Shown: positions 22,187-31,743 of the stretch, in pieces | How positions within the stretch are numbered: the stretch's first letter is position 1 | Layout of the letters: each line of letters opens with the position of its first letter | From: Streptococcus sp. A12 | Lineage (GTDB): Bacteria; Bacillota; Bacilli; Lactobacillales; Streptococcaceae | Length of the DNA stretch: 45,698 bases | NCBI RefSeq assembly: GCF_905372335.1 | Contig: NZ_CAJPOU010000008.1 | Span: 1 to 45,698, forward strand | Direction of reading: 5' to 3' | Notes under the pieces: model-generated | What the model was told of the DNA's origin: nothing | What the model saw: the letters and a program-made list of their open reading frames with translations, nothing else | Database searches by the model: none | Position numbers and translations under genes: made by a program

Positions 22187-22927
22187 TTAGTTTAAGAAAC
22201 GTTGTAAGAATTCTTTGGTCCGTTCTTCTTTTGGATTGGTAAAGATTTCTTTCGGATCACCTTGTTCAGCGATGACCCCCTTGTCCATAAAGATAACACG
22301 ACTTGAGACGTCTCGTGCAAATTCCATTTCGTGGGTGACCACGATCATGGTTAAGCCTTCTTTGGCTAAGTCTTGCATAATTTTAAGAACTTCTCCGACC
22401 ATTTCAGGGTCCAGAGCAGAGGTTGGCTCATCGAACAAAATGGCATCAGGATCCATAGAGAGAGCACGAGCGATAGCAACCCGTTGTTTTTGCCCCCCTG
22501 AAAGTTGTTTTGGACGAGCAGCCCAATAAGGTTCTCCCATACCAACTTTCTCTAAATTCGCTTTAGCAATCTTCTCTGCTGTTTCTCGGTCCCGTTTTAG
22601 GACAGTTGTCTGAGCGACAATGGTGTTCTCTAAGACATTCAGGTTTTCAAAGAGATTGAAGCTTTGGAACACCATGCCCAATTTTTCTCGATAGTGGGTG
22701 AGATCGTAATCAGGATCAAGAACGTTTTGCCCTCGGTAGAGGATTTCCCCATCAGTCGGTGTTTCTAAGAGATTGATGGAGCGAAGGAAGGTAGATTTCC
22801 CACTACCAGAGCTCCCAATGATAGAGATTACTTCGCCCTTCTCAACAGAAAGAGAGATGTCCTTCAAAACTTCGTTTTGACCGTAGGATTTTTTTAAGTG
22901 TTTGATTTCAAGTATTTTTTCTGCCAT
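22187..22927 (-). CDS. glnQ: Amino acid ABC transporter ATPase (GlnQ-like)
   Basis: A 246-aa ATP-binding subunit of a polar amino acid importer. Walker A GSSGSGKS (about 36-43), signature LSGGQKQR, Walker B ILFDEPTSALD, H-loop VVTHE. Length and motifs fit GlnQ/HisP-type proteins. It overlaps the stop of the fused binding protein/permease gene by 1 nt, so both subunits form one transporter. The symbol follows family usage; substrate is not proven. Confidence 0.9.
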   Translation of the reverse strand: MAEKILEIKHLKKSYGQNEVLKDISLSVEKGEVISIIGSSGSGKSTFLRSINLLETPTDGEILYRGQNVLDPDYDLTHYREKLGMVFQSFNLFENLNVLENTIVAQTTVLKRDRETAEKIAKANLEKVGMGEPYWAARPKQLSGGQKQRVAIARALSMDPDAILFDEPTSALDPEMVGEVLKIMQDLAKEGLTMIVVTHEMEFARDVSSRVIFMDKGVIAEQGDPKEIFTNPKEERTKEFLQRFLN

Positions 22928-24489
22928 TATTTCACCTCTTTGACTTGCATTTGATTGGCACCTGTTGTATAGGTATCAGAATCTAAGCGACGTTCGATGT
23001 AACGAAGGATACGGGTGATAGTGAAAGTCAGGATAAAGTAAATAATCGCAATAATAGTGAAGGTTGGGAAGTATTGGTAGTTTTGAGTTGCCACCGTATT
23101 TCCTGTAAAGTAAAGCTCGACCACAGAGATAACATTCAAGACAGATGTGTCCTTGATGTTGATGACAAATTCATTCCCTGTCGCTGGCAAGATATTCCGA
23201 ATGACCTGAGGAAGGACGACCTTGCGCATGGTTTGTCCATGGGTCATTCCTAGAGCGGTCGCTGCTTCAAACTGACCAGTATCCACTGCTAAGATTCCTC
23301 CACGAACAATTTCACTCATATAAGCCCCTGTATTGATCGAAACAATAAAGATAGCGGCCCAGGTGCGATCCAAGGAAATGTTGAAGGCTTGGGCTGAACC
23401 GTAGAAAATAACCATGGATTGAACAATCATCGGAGTTCCGCGGAAGATTTCAATGTAGACATTGAGGAACCAACCAAAGAATGTTTGCAAGGCGGCGAGG
23501 GCCTTGTTCTTAGACATAGGAGCAGTCCGGAAGACACCGATTAACAAACCGATAATCAATCCAGCGATGGTTCCCGTCATGGAGATGAGGAGAGTCATAC
23601 CAGTTCCGCGTAAGAATTGTGGGCCATTATCTTTCAAAATCTTCATCATTTGGCTGAAGAAAGTCTGCTCATCATCGCTAGCATCGCTGGAAGCTGGTTG
23701 CTTCTTGATCATATCATCCATGAGTTTGACTTGGTCTTCAGATGAAATATTAGCTAGTGCTGCATTGACTTGGTCAAGTCTAGCGTCACCCTTCTTCATC
23801 CCGATAGCGATGGTCGCATCTTCTTCACCAACTTCAAATCCTTTTTTGAATTGGATCATCTTAAATTTTGAATTAGCGGACTCAGCTGTCAAGGCTTCTG
23901 GACGCTCAGAAACATAGGCATCGATAACACCAGATTCTAAAGCTTGGCGCATTTGAGCAAAGTCTCCCATTGCAGTTTCTTGTTTTGCACCCTTGAGTTG
24001 GGAGATGAGAGAGTAGAGGTAGACCCCTTGTTGAGAGGTGACCTTTGCATCCTTAAAGTCATCTAAACTAGTGGCACTCGCATAGTTTCCATCTTTGCGG
24101 ACCAGCATGACTGGCTCACTAGTATAGTAGCTATTAGAAAAAGCAACCTCTTTTTTGCGCTCAGCAGTAGGACTCATACCGGCGATAATCATATCGATTT
24201 TCCCAGAAGTGAGAGCTGGAATTAGTCCGTTCCAAGATGTTTTTACGATCAGAGGTTTTTTACCTAGTCCCTCAGCAACCTTTTTGGCGATTTGAACATC
24301 GTAACCATTAGCATATTGGTTGGTGCCATCAATCTTTACGGCTCCATTTGAATCATCTTCTTGAGTCCAGTTGAAAGGAGCATACGCAGCCTCCATTCCA
24401 ATCCGGAGATACTCATCTGCTTTGACAATATGGCTCATTCCCAGACACAAAAGTAGTCCGGTAAAGAGAGCATAAATTGTTTTTTTCAT
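22927..24489 (-). CDS. glnP: Fused substrate-binding protein/permease, amino acid ABC importer
   Basis: A 520-aa fusion. Signal peptide (about 1-24, ends VKADE), a type II periplasmic-binding domain (about 27-265, with GMEAAYAPFNW and IIAGMSPTAERKKEV where Arg contacts the alpha-carboxylate), then a five-TM permease (about 285-505) with the EAA-type loop EAATALGMTHGQ. This is the GlnP architecture of Gram-positives, where the binding domain is tethered to the channel; glutamine, glutamate or arginine are likely substrates. Promoter at 24525-24553. Confidence 0.9.
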   Translation of the reverse strand: MKKTIYALFTGLLLCLGMSHIVKADEYLRIGMEAAYAPFNWTQEDDSNGAVKIDGTNQYANGYDVQIAKKVAEGLGKKPLIVKTSWNGLIPALTSGKIDMIIAGMSPTAERKKEVAFSNSYYTSEPVMLVRKDGNYASATSLDDFKDAKVTSQQGVYLYSLISQLKGAKQETAMGDFAQMRQALESGVIDAYVSERPEALTAESANSKFKMIQFKKGFEVGEEDATIAIGMKKGDARLDQVNAALANISSEDQVKLMDDMIKKQPASSDASDDEQTFFSQMMKILKDNGPQFLRGTGMTLLISMTGTIAGLIIGLLIGVFRTAPMSKNKALAALQTFFGWFLNVYIEIFRGTPMIVQSMVIFYGSAQAFNISLDRTWAAIFIVSINTGAYMSEIVRGGILAVDTGQFEAATALGMTHGQTMRKVVLPQVIRNILPATGNEFVINIKDTSVLNVISVVELYFTGNTVATQNYQYFPTFTIIAIIYFILTFTITRILRYIERRLDSDTYTTGANQMQVKEVK

Positions 24490-24524
24490 GTAGTCTCCTC
24501 TTCCTTTATAAATAGTATCATCTT

Positions 24525-24553
24525 ATTGTACAGGAAATTGGTCTACTTTTCAA
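24525..24553 (-). promoter_or_regulatory. Promoter of the GlnPQ-like operon
   Basis: On the minus strand: TTGAAA (24553-24548), 17-bp spacer, TACAAT (24530-24525). Divergent from the DUF2207 promoter. Confidence 0.7.
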
Positions 24554-24581
24554 ACCTGATAGCCTTTTCATGAAAAAATGC

Positions 24582-24587
24582 TATAAT
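24582..24587 (+). promoter_or_regulatory. Extended -10 of the DUF2207 gene
   Basis: TGC-TATAAT at 24579-24587; no good -35, so the TGn extension probably compensates. Confidence 0.5.
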
Positions 24588-24609
24588 AAACCAAAGGAGT
24601 ATAGGGGAA

Positions 24610-26517
24610 ATGAAAAAAATTCTGTATGTTCTATTGGCAGTGATGGCCTGTCTATTTGTAACAGGTCTTGTAAAGGCGGATGGTCCTTCCTATGAGGTTC
24701 AGTCTTATCGGGGGACTCTTACCTTGGAAACTTGGGATGATGCTACCTATGAGGAAGAATTGGTCTATCATTTTACAACTTCCTATAATGGTCAATATGT
24801 CACCTTGGGAAGTGCGGGTAAAATGCCTCAAGGTTTTGAAATAGTAATTCCTCCTTTGGTGGAAGTGGAAGGTAGAACTTTGTCGCAAGAACCAGAAGTT
24901 CATAATTTAGGCGATGGTTATCAGGTAAAGATTTATAACGGCGGAAGTGCAGGGGATACTGTCAAGATAAAGGTTACCTGGCGCTTAAAAAACCTGCTCT
25001 ATGTTCACCAAGATATCCTATTATTGAACTGGAAACCAATTAGTGATGGGGATCAAGAGGTCAAAAAAGTAGAGTTACAGATTATCCCGAAATTTGCCAC
25101 GCCTGCCTCGAAATCGGAACTGAATATCCATACGGCTTATATGGGGGCTGAGGCAACTGTTCAGAAAGAAGAAGCAAACTATAAGGCTACTCTAGAGAAT
25201 CTGAAACGAAAAGAAGGTGTTGAGATTTATGCTTACTGGCGGAAATCGGATATAGCTTCCTTTGGGGAATCAGATAGAGATACAGGCTTAATGGAGGAGT
25301 TCAACTATCATCGGACAGAAGCAGGAATTGTTCAAAAAAGGACCTGGATTCGTCTATTTATGAAGGTCCTACTCCCAATCCTTATTCTGTTCTTCCTTCT
25401 TCTCGCTATTTATTGTCGTTATCGATTCGTGCAATCTGTTACTTCTACCAGAGTTTTCCCGAAAAATAGCCGCTTGTATGAGATACCAAATGACGTTGCG
25501 CCTCTACTAATGGCCTCGATTGTATACTCTACAGAGCTAGATGAGATTTCTCCAACCAAAAAACATGCTCGGGGCGCCTTTAAATTTGATCAGTTGGTGC
25601 AAGCAACCTTACTTGATTTGATTGATCGAAAAAATATCATCTGTGAGCAATACGACACTCATACAGTTTTAACGATTCAAAATGAAGATACATTGGATGA
25701 ATTTGAGCGCGAGTTTCTTAGACTTGCTTTCGGTTCTCAAAAATATTGTAGAACAGATGACTTGTTTTCAGATTACGAAATTTCGGATTCTCTCTATAAA
25801 TATGCCTCTGAGAAAGAGCAAGATGCCATTCGCAAGAGAGGAAAACAAGCGCAAGATCGGATTGATGTAGCGATTTCTCGTGTCGCTCAGGCAGTTCAAC
25901 AAAGGATCCAAACCTTTGCCCTTTCTCCTTACTACCGTCCTTTAGAGGTAGGGGAGGAACGTGCAGGCCGTATGTGTCTCTTCTTTGGATGGGCTGCGTG
26001 GAGCATTGCTTTGGTAACCGGTCTAATTGCTTATTTCATCTTGAATTGGTTCTCTATCTTTTGTGTGATCTATGTGTTGGTAATGTGGATTCTTCCGGCA
26101 TCCTTCCAAGGGAAGTTCACACTCTATCGACGGGATGGAGTCCCAACGGATCTCGGTGCAGAACAGCGCTATTACTGGGATAGCTTCCGTAATATGTTGC
26201 GGGATATCGCTCATTTGGAAGAAGCAGAAGTTCAATCGCTGGTTTTATGGAATCGCTTGTTAGTCTATGCCACTCTATTTGGTTTTGCAGATCAAGTAAG
26301 TAAAGTGATGAAACTTCGTCAAATCCACTTGGATAACCCAAGTATGGATGCCTATGTCTACACTCCATTTCGTAGTAATCTGATCCATTCCAGCCATCTC
26401 TTATCTACTTATGGAACGACCGCGACAACTGCTAGTCATTTTACAGTGTCTTCAAGCGGTAGTTCTGGTGGTGGCTTCTCTGGTGGCGGTGGTGGCGGTG
26501 GTTTCGGTGCTTTTTAG
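24610..26517 (+). CDS. DUF2207 membrane protein
   Basis: A 635-aa protein: signal peptide (about 1-23, VKADG), an extracellular beta-rich DUF2207 domain (about 26-230), a TM helix (about 247-272), a cytoplasmic region (about 280-455), two further TM (about 458-500) and a glycine-rich end SGGGFSGGGGGGGFGAF. The architecture is typical of DUF2207 proteins of Gram-positives; function unknown, envelope role likely. AAAGGAG precedes ATG 24610. Divergent from the amino acid transporter; own terminator. Confidence 0.85.
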   Translation: MKKILYVLLAVMACLFVTGLVKADGPSYEVQSYRGTLTLETWDDATYEEELVYHFTTSYNGQYVTLGSAGKMPQGFEIVIPPLVEVEGRTLSQEPEVHNLGDGYQVKIYNGGSAGDTVKIKVTWRLKNLLYVHQDILLLNWKPISDGDQEVKKVELQIIPKFATPASKSELNIHTAYMGAEATVQKEEANYKATLENLKRKEGVEIYAYWRKSDIASFGESDRDTGLMEEFNYHRTEAGIVQKRTWIRLFMKVLLPILILFFLLLAIYCRYRFVQSVTSTRVFPKNSRLYEIPNDVAPLLMASIVYSTELDEISPTKKHARGAFKFDQLVQATLLDLIDRKNIICEQYDTHTVLTIQNEDTLDEFEREFLRLAFGSQKYCRTDDLFSDYEISDSLYKYASEKEQDAIRKRGKQAQDRIDVAISRVAQAVQQRIQTFALSPYYRPLEVGEERAGRMCLFFGWAAWSIALVTGLIAYFILNWFSIFCVIYVLVMWILPASFQGKFTLYRRDGVPTDLGAEQRYYWDSFRNMLRDIAHLEEAEVQSLVLWNRLLVYATLFGFADQVSKVMKLRQIHLDNPSMDAYVYTPFRSNLIHSSHLLSTYGTTATTASHFTVSSSGSSGGGFSGGGGGGGFGAF

Positions 26518-26564
26518 AGTCGCACAAGTGCTAGCTAGCCACAGTTGTAGTTACAATTTTAGAG

Positions 26565-26594
26565 AAGTGAGGTAGGATTTACCTCACTTTTTTT
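26565..26594 (+). terminator. Terminator of the DUF2207 gene
   Basis: AAGTGAGGTA / TACCTCACTT with a 5-nt loop and a T-run. Confidence 0.9.
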
Positions 26595-26640
26595 AGTCTA
26601 TGCATCCTTGCAAGCACATCTGGTTCTATGGCTAGAAATG

Positions 26641-26649
26641 TGTTATAAT
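26641..26649 (+). promoter_or_regulatory. uppP extended -10
   Basis: TGT-TATAAT at 26641-26649; -35 region (TGGTTC) is weak. Confidence 0.5.
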
Positions 26650-26677
26650 ATAGCAAATGTAAGTTTAGGAGAAGAAG

Positions 26678-27514
26678 ATGTTTATCATTGAAGTGATAAA
26701 AGCGATTCTTTTTGGAATCGTTGAAGGAGTCACCGAGTGGCTTCCAATCTCAAGTACAGGTCATTTGATTTTGATCCAAGACTTTATCCAGTTTAAAGAT
26801 CAAAACCCTGCCTTTATGGAGATGTTTAATGTCGTTATTCAGCTTGGTGCTATTATGGCCGTCGTCGTGATTTACTTCGACAAGCTTTATCCATTTAAGC
26901 CTGGAAAATCGAAAAAAGAGGTGAGACGGACTTGGCAATTGTGGGCCAAGGTTGCTGTGGCGACCCTGCCTTTGCTCTTTGTCTTTAAATTAGATGATTG
27001 GTTTGAAGCTCATTTTCATAACTCTTTTTCTGTAGCCATCATGCTGATCACCTATGGGTGGGCCTTTATTTACCTTGAAAAACGAGAACAAGTAGAACCA
27101 GAAGTGATGGAATTACACAAGTTGCCTTATAAGACTGCTCTCTATATTGGTTTGTTCCAAGTCTTGTCACTTTTCCCAGGGACCAGTCGGTCAGGTGCAA
27201 CGATTGTAGGTGGTTTGGTCAATGGAGTTAGCCGCTCAGTTGTGACAGAATTTACCTTCTATCTGGGGATTCCTGCTATGTTTGGAGCTAGCCTATTAAA
27301 GGTCGCTAAGTTTGTCTTGGGAGGAAATGCTTTAAGCTTCAGCCAAGGAACGATCCTTTTGGTGGCTATGGCAGTTGCCTTCGGAGTCAGTATGGTAGCG
27401 ATTCGCTTCTTGACAGATTATGTTAAAACTCATGACTTCACAGTTTTTGGAAAATATCGGATTGTTTTGGGAGCGATTTTGCTGGTCTATGCAGTAATCA
27501 AAATCTTTATCTAA
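26678..27514 (+). CDS. uppP: Undecaprenyl-diphosphate phosphatase
   Basis: A 278-aa polytopic membrane enzyme (also called BacA) that recycles undecaprenyl diphosphate to the monophosphate carrier for peptidoglycan and wall polysaccharides, and gives bacitracin tolerance. Both signature motifs are present: EGVTEWLPISSTGH (about 15-28) and PGTSRSGATI (about 167-176). About eight TM segments, full length. SD AGGAGAAG. The lipid carrier it produces is the substrate of RgpG/TagO encoded two genes downstream. Confidence 0.96.
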   Translation: MFIIEVIKAILFGIVEGVTEWLPISSTGHLILIQDFIQFKDQNPAFMEMFNVVIQLGAIMAVVVIYFDKLYPFKPGKSKKEVRRTWQLWAKVAVATLPLLFVFKLDDWFEAHFHNSFSVAIMLITYGWAFIYLEKREQVEPEVMELHKLPYKTALYIGLFQVLSLFPGTSRSGATIVGGLVNGVSRSVVTEFTFYLGIPAMFGASLLKVAKFVLGGNALSFSQGTILLVAMAVAFGVSMVAIRFLTDYVKTHDFTVFGKYRIVLGAILLVYAVIKIFI

Positions 27515-27531
27515 TCATGAGATAGGAGTGC

Positions 27532-27588
27532 TTCTTCTTTCTCTTCAAATGGCTATGTTTGAGGGGGGAGGAAGTGCTCTTTTGTTTA
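27532..27588 (+). terminator. G-U rich hairpin terminator after uppP
   Basis: The pyrimidine tract CTTCTTTCTCTTCAAA (from 27534) pairs with TTTGAGGGGGGAGGAAG through many G-U pairs, followed by a short T-run (CTCTTTTG). Unusual composition; terminator function likely but not strong. Confidence 0.5.
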
Positions 27589-27622
27589 AGGTTTTTTCAT
27601 ATCTGAAGTGGGGGGTCATGTT

Positions 27623-27651
27623 TTGAAAAAAATGTCCCTTTTTAGTATAAT
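27623..27651 (+). promoter_or_regulatory. mecA promoter
   Basis: TTGAAA (27623-27628), 17-bp spacer, TATAAT (27646-27651). Confidence 0.8.
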
Positions 27652-27679
27652 AGAAAGACTAACAGTATGAGGTGCAGTC

Positions 27680-28426
27680 ATGAAGATGAAGCAAATCAGT
27701 GATTCAACCATTAAAATCACGATTCAATTAGAGGATTTAGAAGAACGAGGCATGGAAATGGCCGATTTTTTGGTGCCTCAAGAAAAAACAGAAGAATTTT
27801 TCTATACCATCTTGGATGAATTGGAAATGCCAGAAAGTTTCTTAGACAGTGGCATGTTGAGTTTCCGAGTGACTCCTAAGCCGGATAAGCTCGATGTGTT
27901 TGTGACCAAATCAAAAATTGACCAGCATCTAAATTTTGAAGATTTTTCCGACTTGCCTGATATGGAAGAATTGTCGCAAATGTCTCCGGACGAATTTATC
28001 AAGACCTTGGAAAAGACCATCTCTGAAAAGAGTAAGGGAGACGGCGATGCTATTCGTCATTTAGAAGCTGAGGAATTGGCTGATGAAAATCAGCTTTCAG
28101 AAGAAGATACGCCGAATCATCCAGTAGATACACGGTATATTTATTATATCCTCCAGTTCTCTCAGTTAGAAGAAGTGATTCGGTTTACAAAGACAGTTCA
28201 TTATGCGGTCGAGACTTCGGAACTTTATAAAATGGACGGGATTTACTATTTAACCGTCTTGATTGATTTGGAAGGGTGCCCGCAAGATTATCCAGGTTGG
28301 CTCTTGGCAACCATGCGTGAATATGCAGAAGACACAGATACTACTAGAGCTGTCCTCCAGGAACATGGTCATCTCTTGCTCGTCTCAGATGCTATTCACG
28401 AACTACAAAAGGTTAATTTGGTATGA
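27680..28426 (+). CDS. mecA: Adaptor protein MecA
   Basis: A 248-aa adaptor that hands substrates (such as ComX/ComW-type competence factors in streptococci) to ClpC-ClpP. The N-terminal substrate domain starts MKMKQISDSTIKITIQLEDL; a long acidic linker (about 90-150) precedes the C-terminal ClpC-binding domain (about 150-248, YIYYILQFSQLEEVIRF). SD GAGGTG. Overlaps rgpG by 4 nt (ATGA), so both share the promoter. Confidence 0.93.
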   Translation: MKMKQISDSTIKITIQLEDLEERGMEMADFLVPQEKTEEFFYTILDELEMPESFLDSGMLSFRVTPKPDKLDVFVTKSKIDQHLNFEDFSDLPDMEELSQMSPDEFIKTLEKTISEKSKGDGDAIRHLEAEELADENQLSEEDTPNHPVDTRYIYYILQFSQLEEVIRFTKTVHYAVETSELYKMDGIYYLTVLIDLEGCPQDYPGWLLATMREYAEDTDTTRAVLQEHGHLLLVSDAIHELQKVNLV

Positions 28427-29580
28427 TTACTTTTCCATTACAATTTATCCTGGTCCTGATTACAACTTTTTTGATCAGTTTGATTCTAACTCCCTTTGTG
28501 AGGTTACTGGCCTTTAAAATAGATGCTGTAGACTATCCAAATTCGCGTCGGATCAATAAAAAACCCATGCCCAGCGCTGGTGGTTTAGCCATTCTTCTTG
28601 CTTTTACTATTGCAACCGTGGTATTGCTACCGATGATTACCAAAGGCTATGTAGCCAAGACATCTTATCTGACCTATACTTTACCAGTTGTTGTTGGAGG
28701 ATGGATCATTGGTCTGACTGGTTTAATCGATGATATAAAAGAATTATCACCGCGGTTAAAGATGCTGGGGATTTTCCTAGGGGCCAGTGTGATCTGGTTC
28801 TTTACAGATTTTCGCTTAAATGATTTCAAAATCCCTTTTGGAGGGCCGTTTCTTCATTTTGACCCCTGGTTGTCCTATATTTTAACAGTCATTTGGATCA
28901 TTTCGATTACCAATGCAGTCAATTTGATTGATGGGTTGGATGGCCTGGTCAGCGGGGTTTCGATTATTTCCTTGGTGACGATGGGGATTGTTTCTCATTT
29001 CTTTCTCCCAGTGCCCAATCTCTTTCTGACTATGACGATTTTTGTCTTAGTCATGGCCATTGCTGGTTTCTTCCCCTTTAATTATCATCCAGCGATTCTT
29101 TATTTAGGGGATACAGGAGCCCTCTTCATTGGATTTATGATCGCTGTTTTGTCCTTGCAAGGTCTTAAGAATGCGACGGCTGTTGCAGTTGTTACGCCGA
29201 TGATTATCTTGGGAGTTCCCATTACGGATACCTTTTTAGCGATTGTTCGTCGGACTCTCTCTGGTCAGAAGTTCTATGCCCCAGATCGGAATCACTTGCA
29301 CCATCGCCTACTTTCTTTGGGCTTAACGCATCGTGGAACTGTCTTGGTTATCTATGGAATTTCGATGATTTTTGCTATGATTTCTCTTCTATTGAATATT
29401 TCGACTCGTATTGGTGGCGTTCTGCTTGTCATCGGTTTGGTATTAGGAGTTGAATTATTAGCAGAATTGATTGGAGTCCTAGGTCCGAACCATAGTCCTC
29501 TCCTCAATTGCTTACGCTATATAGGAAATTCTGCCTATCGAGAGGAAGTTCGACAAAATAGAAAAAATAAGACTAAATAA
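28423..29580 (+). CDS. rgpG: GlcNAc-1-phosphate transferase (TagO/RgpG)
   Basis: A 385-aa, approximately 11-TM enzyme that transfers GlcNAc-1-P to undecaprenyl phosphate, starting rhamnose polysaccharide or teichoic acid synthesis. Catalytic motifs: DDIKELSPRLKM, NLIDGLDGLVSG and the cytoplasmic His-rich DRNHLHHRLLSLG. Length usual. Starts in the mecA stop (ATGA), so translational coupling is likely. The symbol rgpG follows streptococcal usage; tagO would be the bacillar name. Confidence 0.92.
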   Translation: MITFPLQFILVLITTFLISLILTPFVRLLAFKIDAVDYPNSRRINKKPMPSAGGLAILLAFTIATVVLLPMITKGYVAKTSYLTYTLPVVVGGWIIGLTGLIDDIKELSPRLKMLGIFLGASVIWFFTDFRLNDFKIPFGGPFLHFDPWLSYILTVIWIISITNAVNLIDGLDGLVSGVSIISLVTMGIVSHFFLPVPNLFLTMTIFVLVMAIAGFFPFNYHPAILYLGDTGALFIGFMIAVLSLQGLKNATAVAVVTPMIILGVPITDTFLAIVRRTLSGQKFYAPDRNHLHHRLLSLGLTHRGTVLVIYGISMIFAMISLLLNISTRIGGVLLVIGLVLGVELLAELIGVLGPNHSPLLNCLRYIGNSAYREEVRQNRKNKTK

Positions 29581-29600
29581 GAACGATTCTAAACACCAGA

Positions 29601-29624
29601 AAAGCCTTTTAGGCTTTTTTTTGT
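29601..29624 (+). terminator. Terminator of mecA-rgpG
   Basis: AAAAGCCT / AGGCTTTT with a 2-4-nt loop and eight T. Confidence 0.85.
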
Positions 29625-29630
29625 TATACT
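29621..29630 (+). promoter_or_regulatory. suf operon extended -10
   Basis: TGT-TATACT (-10 at 29625-29630) lies directly after the rgpG terminator T-tract; no good -35 at 17 bp, so strength is uncertain. Confidence 0.4.
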
Positions 29631-29666
29631 AGATAAGACAAAACTCTATAGCAGAAAGGAATACAA

Positions 29667-30437
29667 ATGTCAGTATTAGAGATTAAAGATCTTCATGTAG
29701 AAATTGAAGGCAAGGAAATTTTAAAAGGCGTGAACTTGACCCTTAAAACAGGGGAAATTGCAGCCATCATGGGACCTAACGGGACAGGGAAATCAACCCT
29801 GTCTGCAGCCATCATGGGGAATCCAAACTATGAAGTGACCAAGGGTGAAATTCTATTTGATGGAGTGAATATCCTTGAATTGGAAGTGGATGAACGTGCT
29901 CGCATGGGCCTTTTCTTGGCTATGCAATACCCATCAGAAATTCCAGGAATTACCAATGCTGAATTCCTTCGTGCAGCCATGAATGCAGGCAAAGAAGAGG
30001 ATGAAAAAATTTCTGTTCGTGATTTCATCACAAAATTGGACCAGAAAATGGAACTCCTCAATATGAAGGAAGAGATGGCAGAACGCTATTTGAACGAAGG
30101 TTTCTCAGGTGGTGAGAAGAAACGCAATGAAATTCTGCAATTGTTGATGTTGGAACCGAAGTTTGCTCTACTTGATGAGATTGACTCTGGTTTGGATATC
30201 GATGCCCTTAAAGTGGTTTCAAAAGGGGTCAATGAAATGCGTGGCGAAGATTTTGGTGCCATGATCATTACCCACTACCAACGTCTTTTAAACTACATTA
30301 CTCCTGATGTGGTTCACGTGATGATGGAAGGTCGTGTCGTCCTTTCAGGTGGTCCTGAACTTGCTGTGCGTTTGGAGCGTGAAGGATACGCGAAATTAGC
30401 AGAAGAGTTAGGTTACGACTACAAAGAAGAACTCTAA
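29667..30437 (+). CDS. sufC: Fe-S cluster assembly ATPase SufC
   Basis: A 256-aa soluble ABC-type ATPase of the SUF scaffold (SufBC2D). Walker A GPNGTGKS (about 35-42), signature FSGGEKKR with the SufC-typical EKKR, Walker B FALLDEIDSGLD. SD AAAGGAAT. First gene of the suf operon. Confidence 0.95.
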   Translation: MSVLEIKDLHVEIEGKEILKGVNLTLKTGEIAAIMGPNGTGKSTLSAAIMGNPNYEVTKGEILFDGVNILELEVDERARMGLFLAMQYPSEIPGITNAEFLRAAMNAGKEEDEKISVRDFITKLDQKMELLNMKEEMAERYLNEGFSGGEKKRNEILQLLMLEPKFALLDEIDSGLDIDALKVVSKGVNEMRGEDFGAMIITHYQRLLNYITPDVVHVMMEGRVVLSGGPELAVRLEREGYAKLAEELGYDYKEEL

Positions 30438-30478
30438 TCTTGTGTTCGAAACTGAACAGGATCTTTGAGGAGGAGTAA

Positions 30479-31741
30479 ATGACCAAAGAAAATATCAAAC
30501 TTTTTTCAGAAATGCATGCAGAGCCTCAATGGTTGCAGGATTTGCGCCAGAGGGCTTTTGATAAAATTGATGACTTAGAACTACCTGTGATTGAACGCGT
30601 GAAATTTCATCGTTGGAATCTTGGGGATGGAACAATCACAGAAAGTGAGCCCCTTACTGCTGTGCCAGACTTCACGGCAATTGACAATCAATTAAAATTG
30701 GTTCAGCATGGAACTCACACAGTATTTGAACAGATTCCAGTTGACTTGGCCAACCAGGGAGTCATCTTTACAGACTTCCACTCAGCCCTGGAAGTAATTC
30801 CAGAGGTCGTAGAGGAATTTTTCATGTCATCCGTTAAATATGATGATGACAAGTTGGCAGCCTACCACACATCTTATTTCAATAGTGGAGCTGTTCTCTA
30901 TATTCCAGATCATGTAGAAATCGCGGAGCCAATCGAGGGTGTTTTCTACCAGGATAGTGATAGCGATGTGCCATTTAACAAGCACATCTTGATTATCGCT
31001 GGTAAGAACAGTAAGATTAGTTACCTTGAACGTCTTGAGTCACGTGGAGAAGGTAGTGCTAAGGCAACTGCTAATATCACAGTAGAAGTCATTGCCCGTT
31101 CGGGTGCGCAAGTGAAGTTTGCTGCGATTGATCGTCTTGGTGAGAATGTCACTGCCTACATTAGCCGCCGTGGGAAACTAGGCAAGGATGCTAGCATTGA
31201 CTGGGCAATTGGTGTCATGAACGAAGGAAATGTCGTTGCTGATTTTGATAGTGACTTGATAGGAAACGGCAGCCATGCAGACCTGAAGGTCGTAGCCCTA
31301 TCTAGTGGTCGTCAGGTACAAGGGATTGATACCCGTGTAACCAACTATGGTTGCAATTCGGTAGGGAACATTCTCCAACATGGTGTCATTCTTGAAAAGG
31401 CAACCTTGACCTTCAACGGGATTGGTCACATTATCAAGGGAGCAAAAGGGGCAGATGCCCAACAAGAAAGCCGTGTGTTAATGCTTTCTGACCAAGCTCG
31501 TTCCGATGCTAACCCAATTCTTTTGATCGATGAAAATGATGTGACTGCAGGTCACGCGGCTTCTATCGGTCAGGTAGATCCAGAAGACATGTACTACCTC
31601 ATGAGCCGTGGCTTGGATCAGGCAACTGCAGAACGCCTAGTGGTTCGTGGTTTCCTTGGATCAGTGATCGTGGAGATTCCAGTCCAAGAAGTTCGTGAAG
31701 AAATGATCCAAACCATTGAAGATAAATTATTGAAGAGATAA
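30479..31741 (+). CDS. sufD: Fe-S cluster assembly protein SufD
   Basis: A 420-aa protein with the right-handed beta-helix core of the SufB/SufD family and the end region DPEDMYYLMSRGLDQATAERLVVRGFL. It is paralogous to SufB in this operon and pairs with it in the SufBC2D scaffold. SD GGAGGAG. Follows sufC by 41 nt. Confidence 0.94.
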   Translation: MTKENIKLFSEMHAEPQWLQDLRQRAFDKIDDLELPVIERVKFHRWNLGDGTITESEPLTAVPDFTAIDNQLKLVQHGTHTVFEQIPVDLANQGVIFTDFHSALEVIPEVVEEFFMSSVKYDDDKLAAYHTSYFNSGAVLYIPDHVEIAEPIEGVFYQDSDSDVPFNKHILIIAGKNSKISYLERLESRGEGSAKATANITVEVIARSGAQVKFAAIDRLGENVTAYISRRGKLGKDASIDWAIGVMNEGNVVADFDSDLIGNGSHADLKVVALSSGRQVQGIDTRVTNYGCNSVGNILQHGVILEKATLTFNGIGHIIKGAKGADAQQESRVLMLSDQARSDANPILLIDENDVTAGHAASIGQVDPEDMYYLMSRGLDQATAERLVVRGFLGSVIVEIPVQEVREEMIQTIEDKLLKR

Positions 31742-31743
31742 AC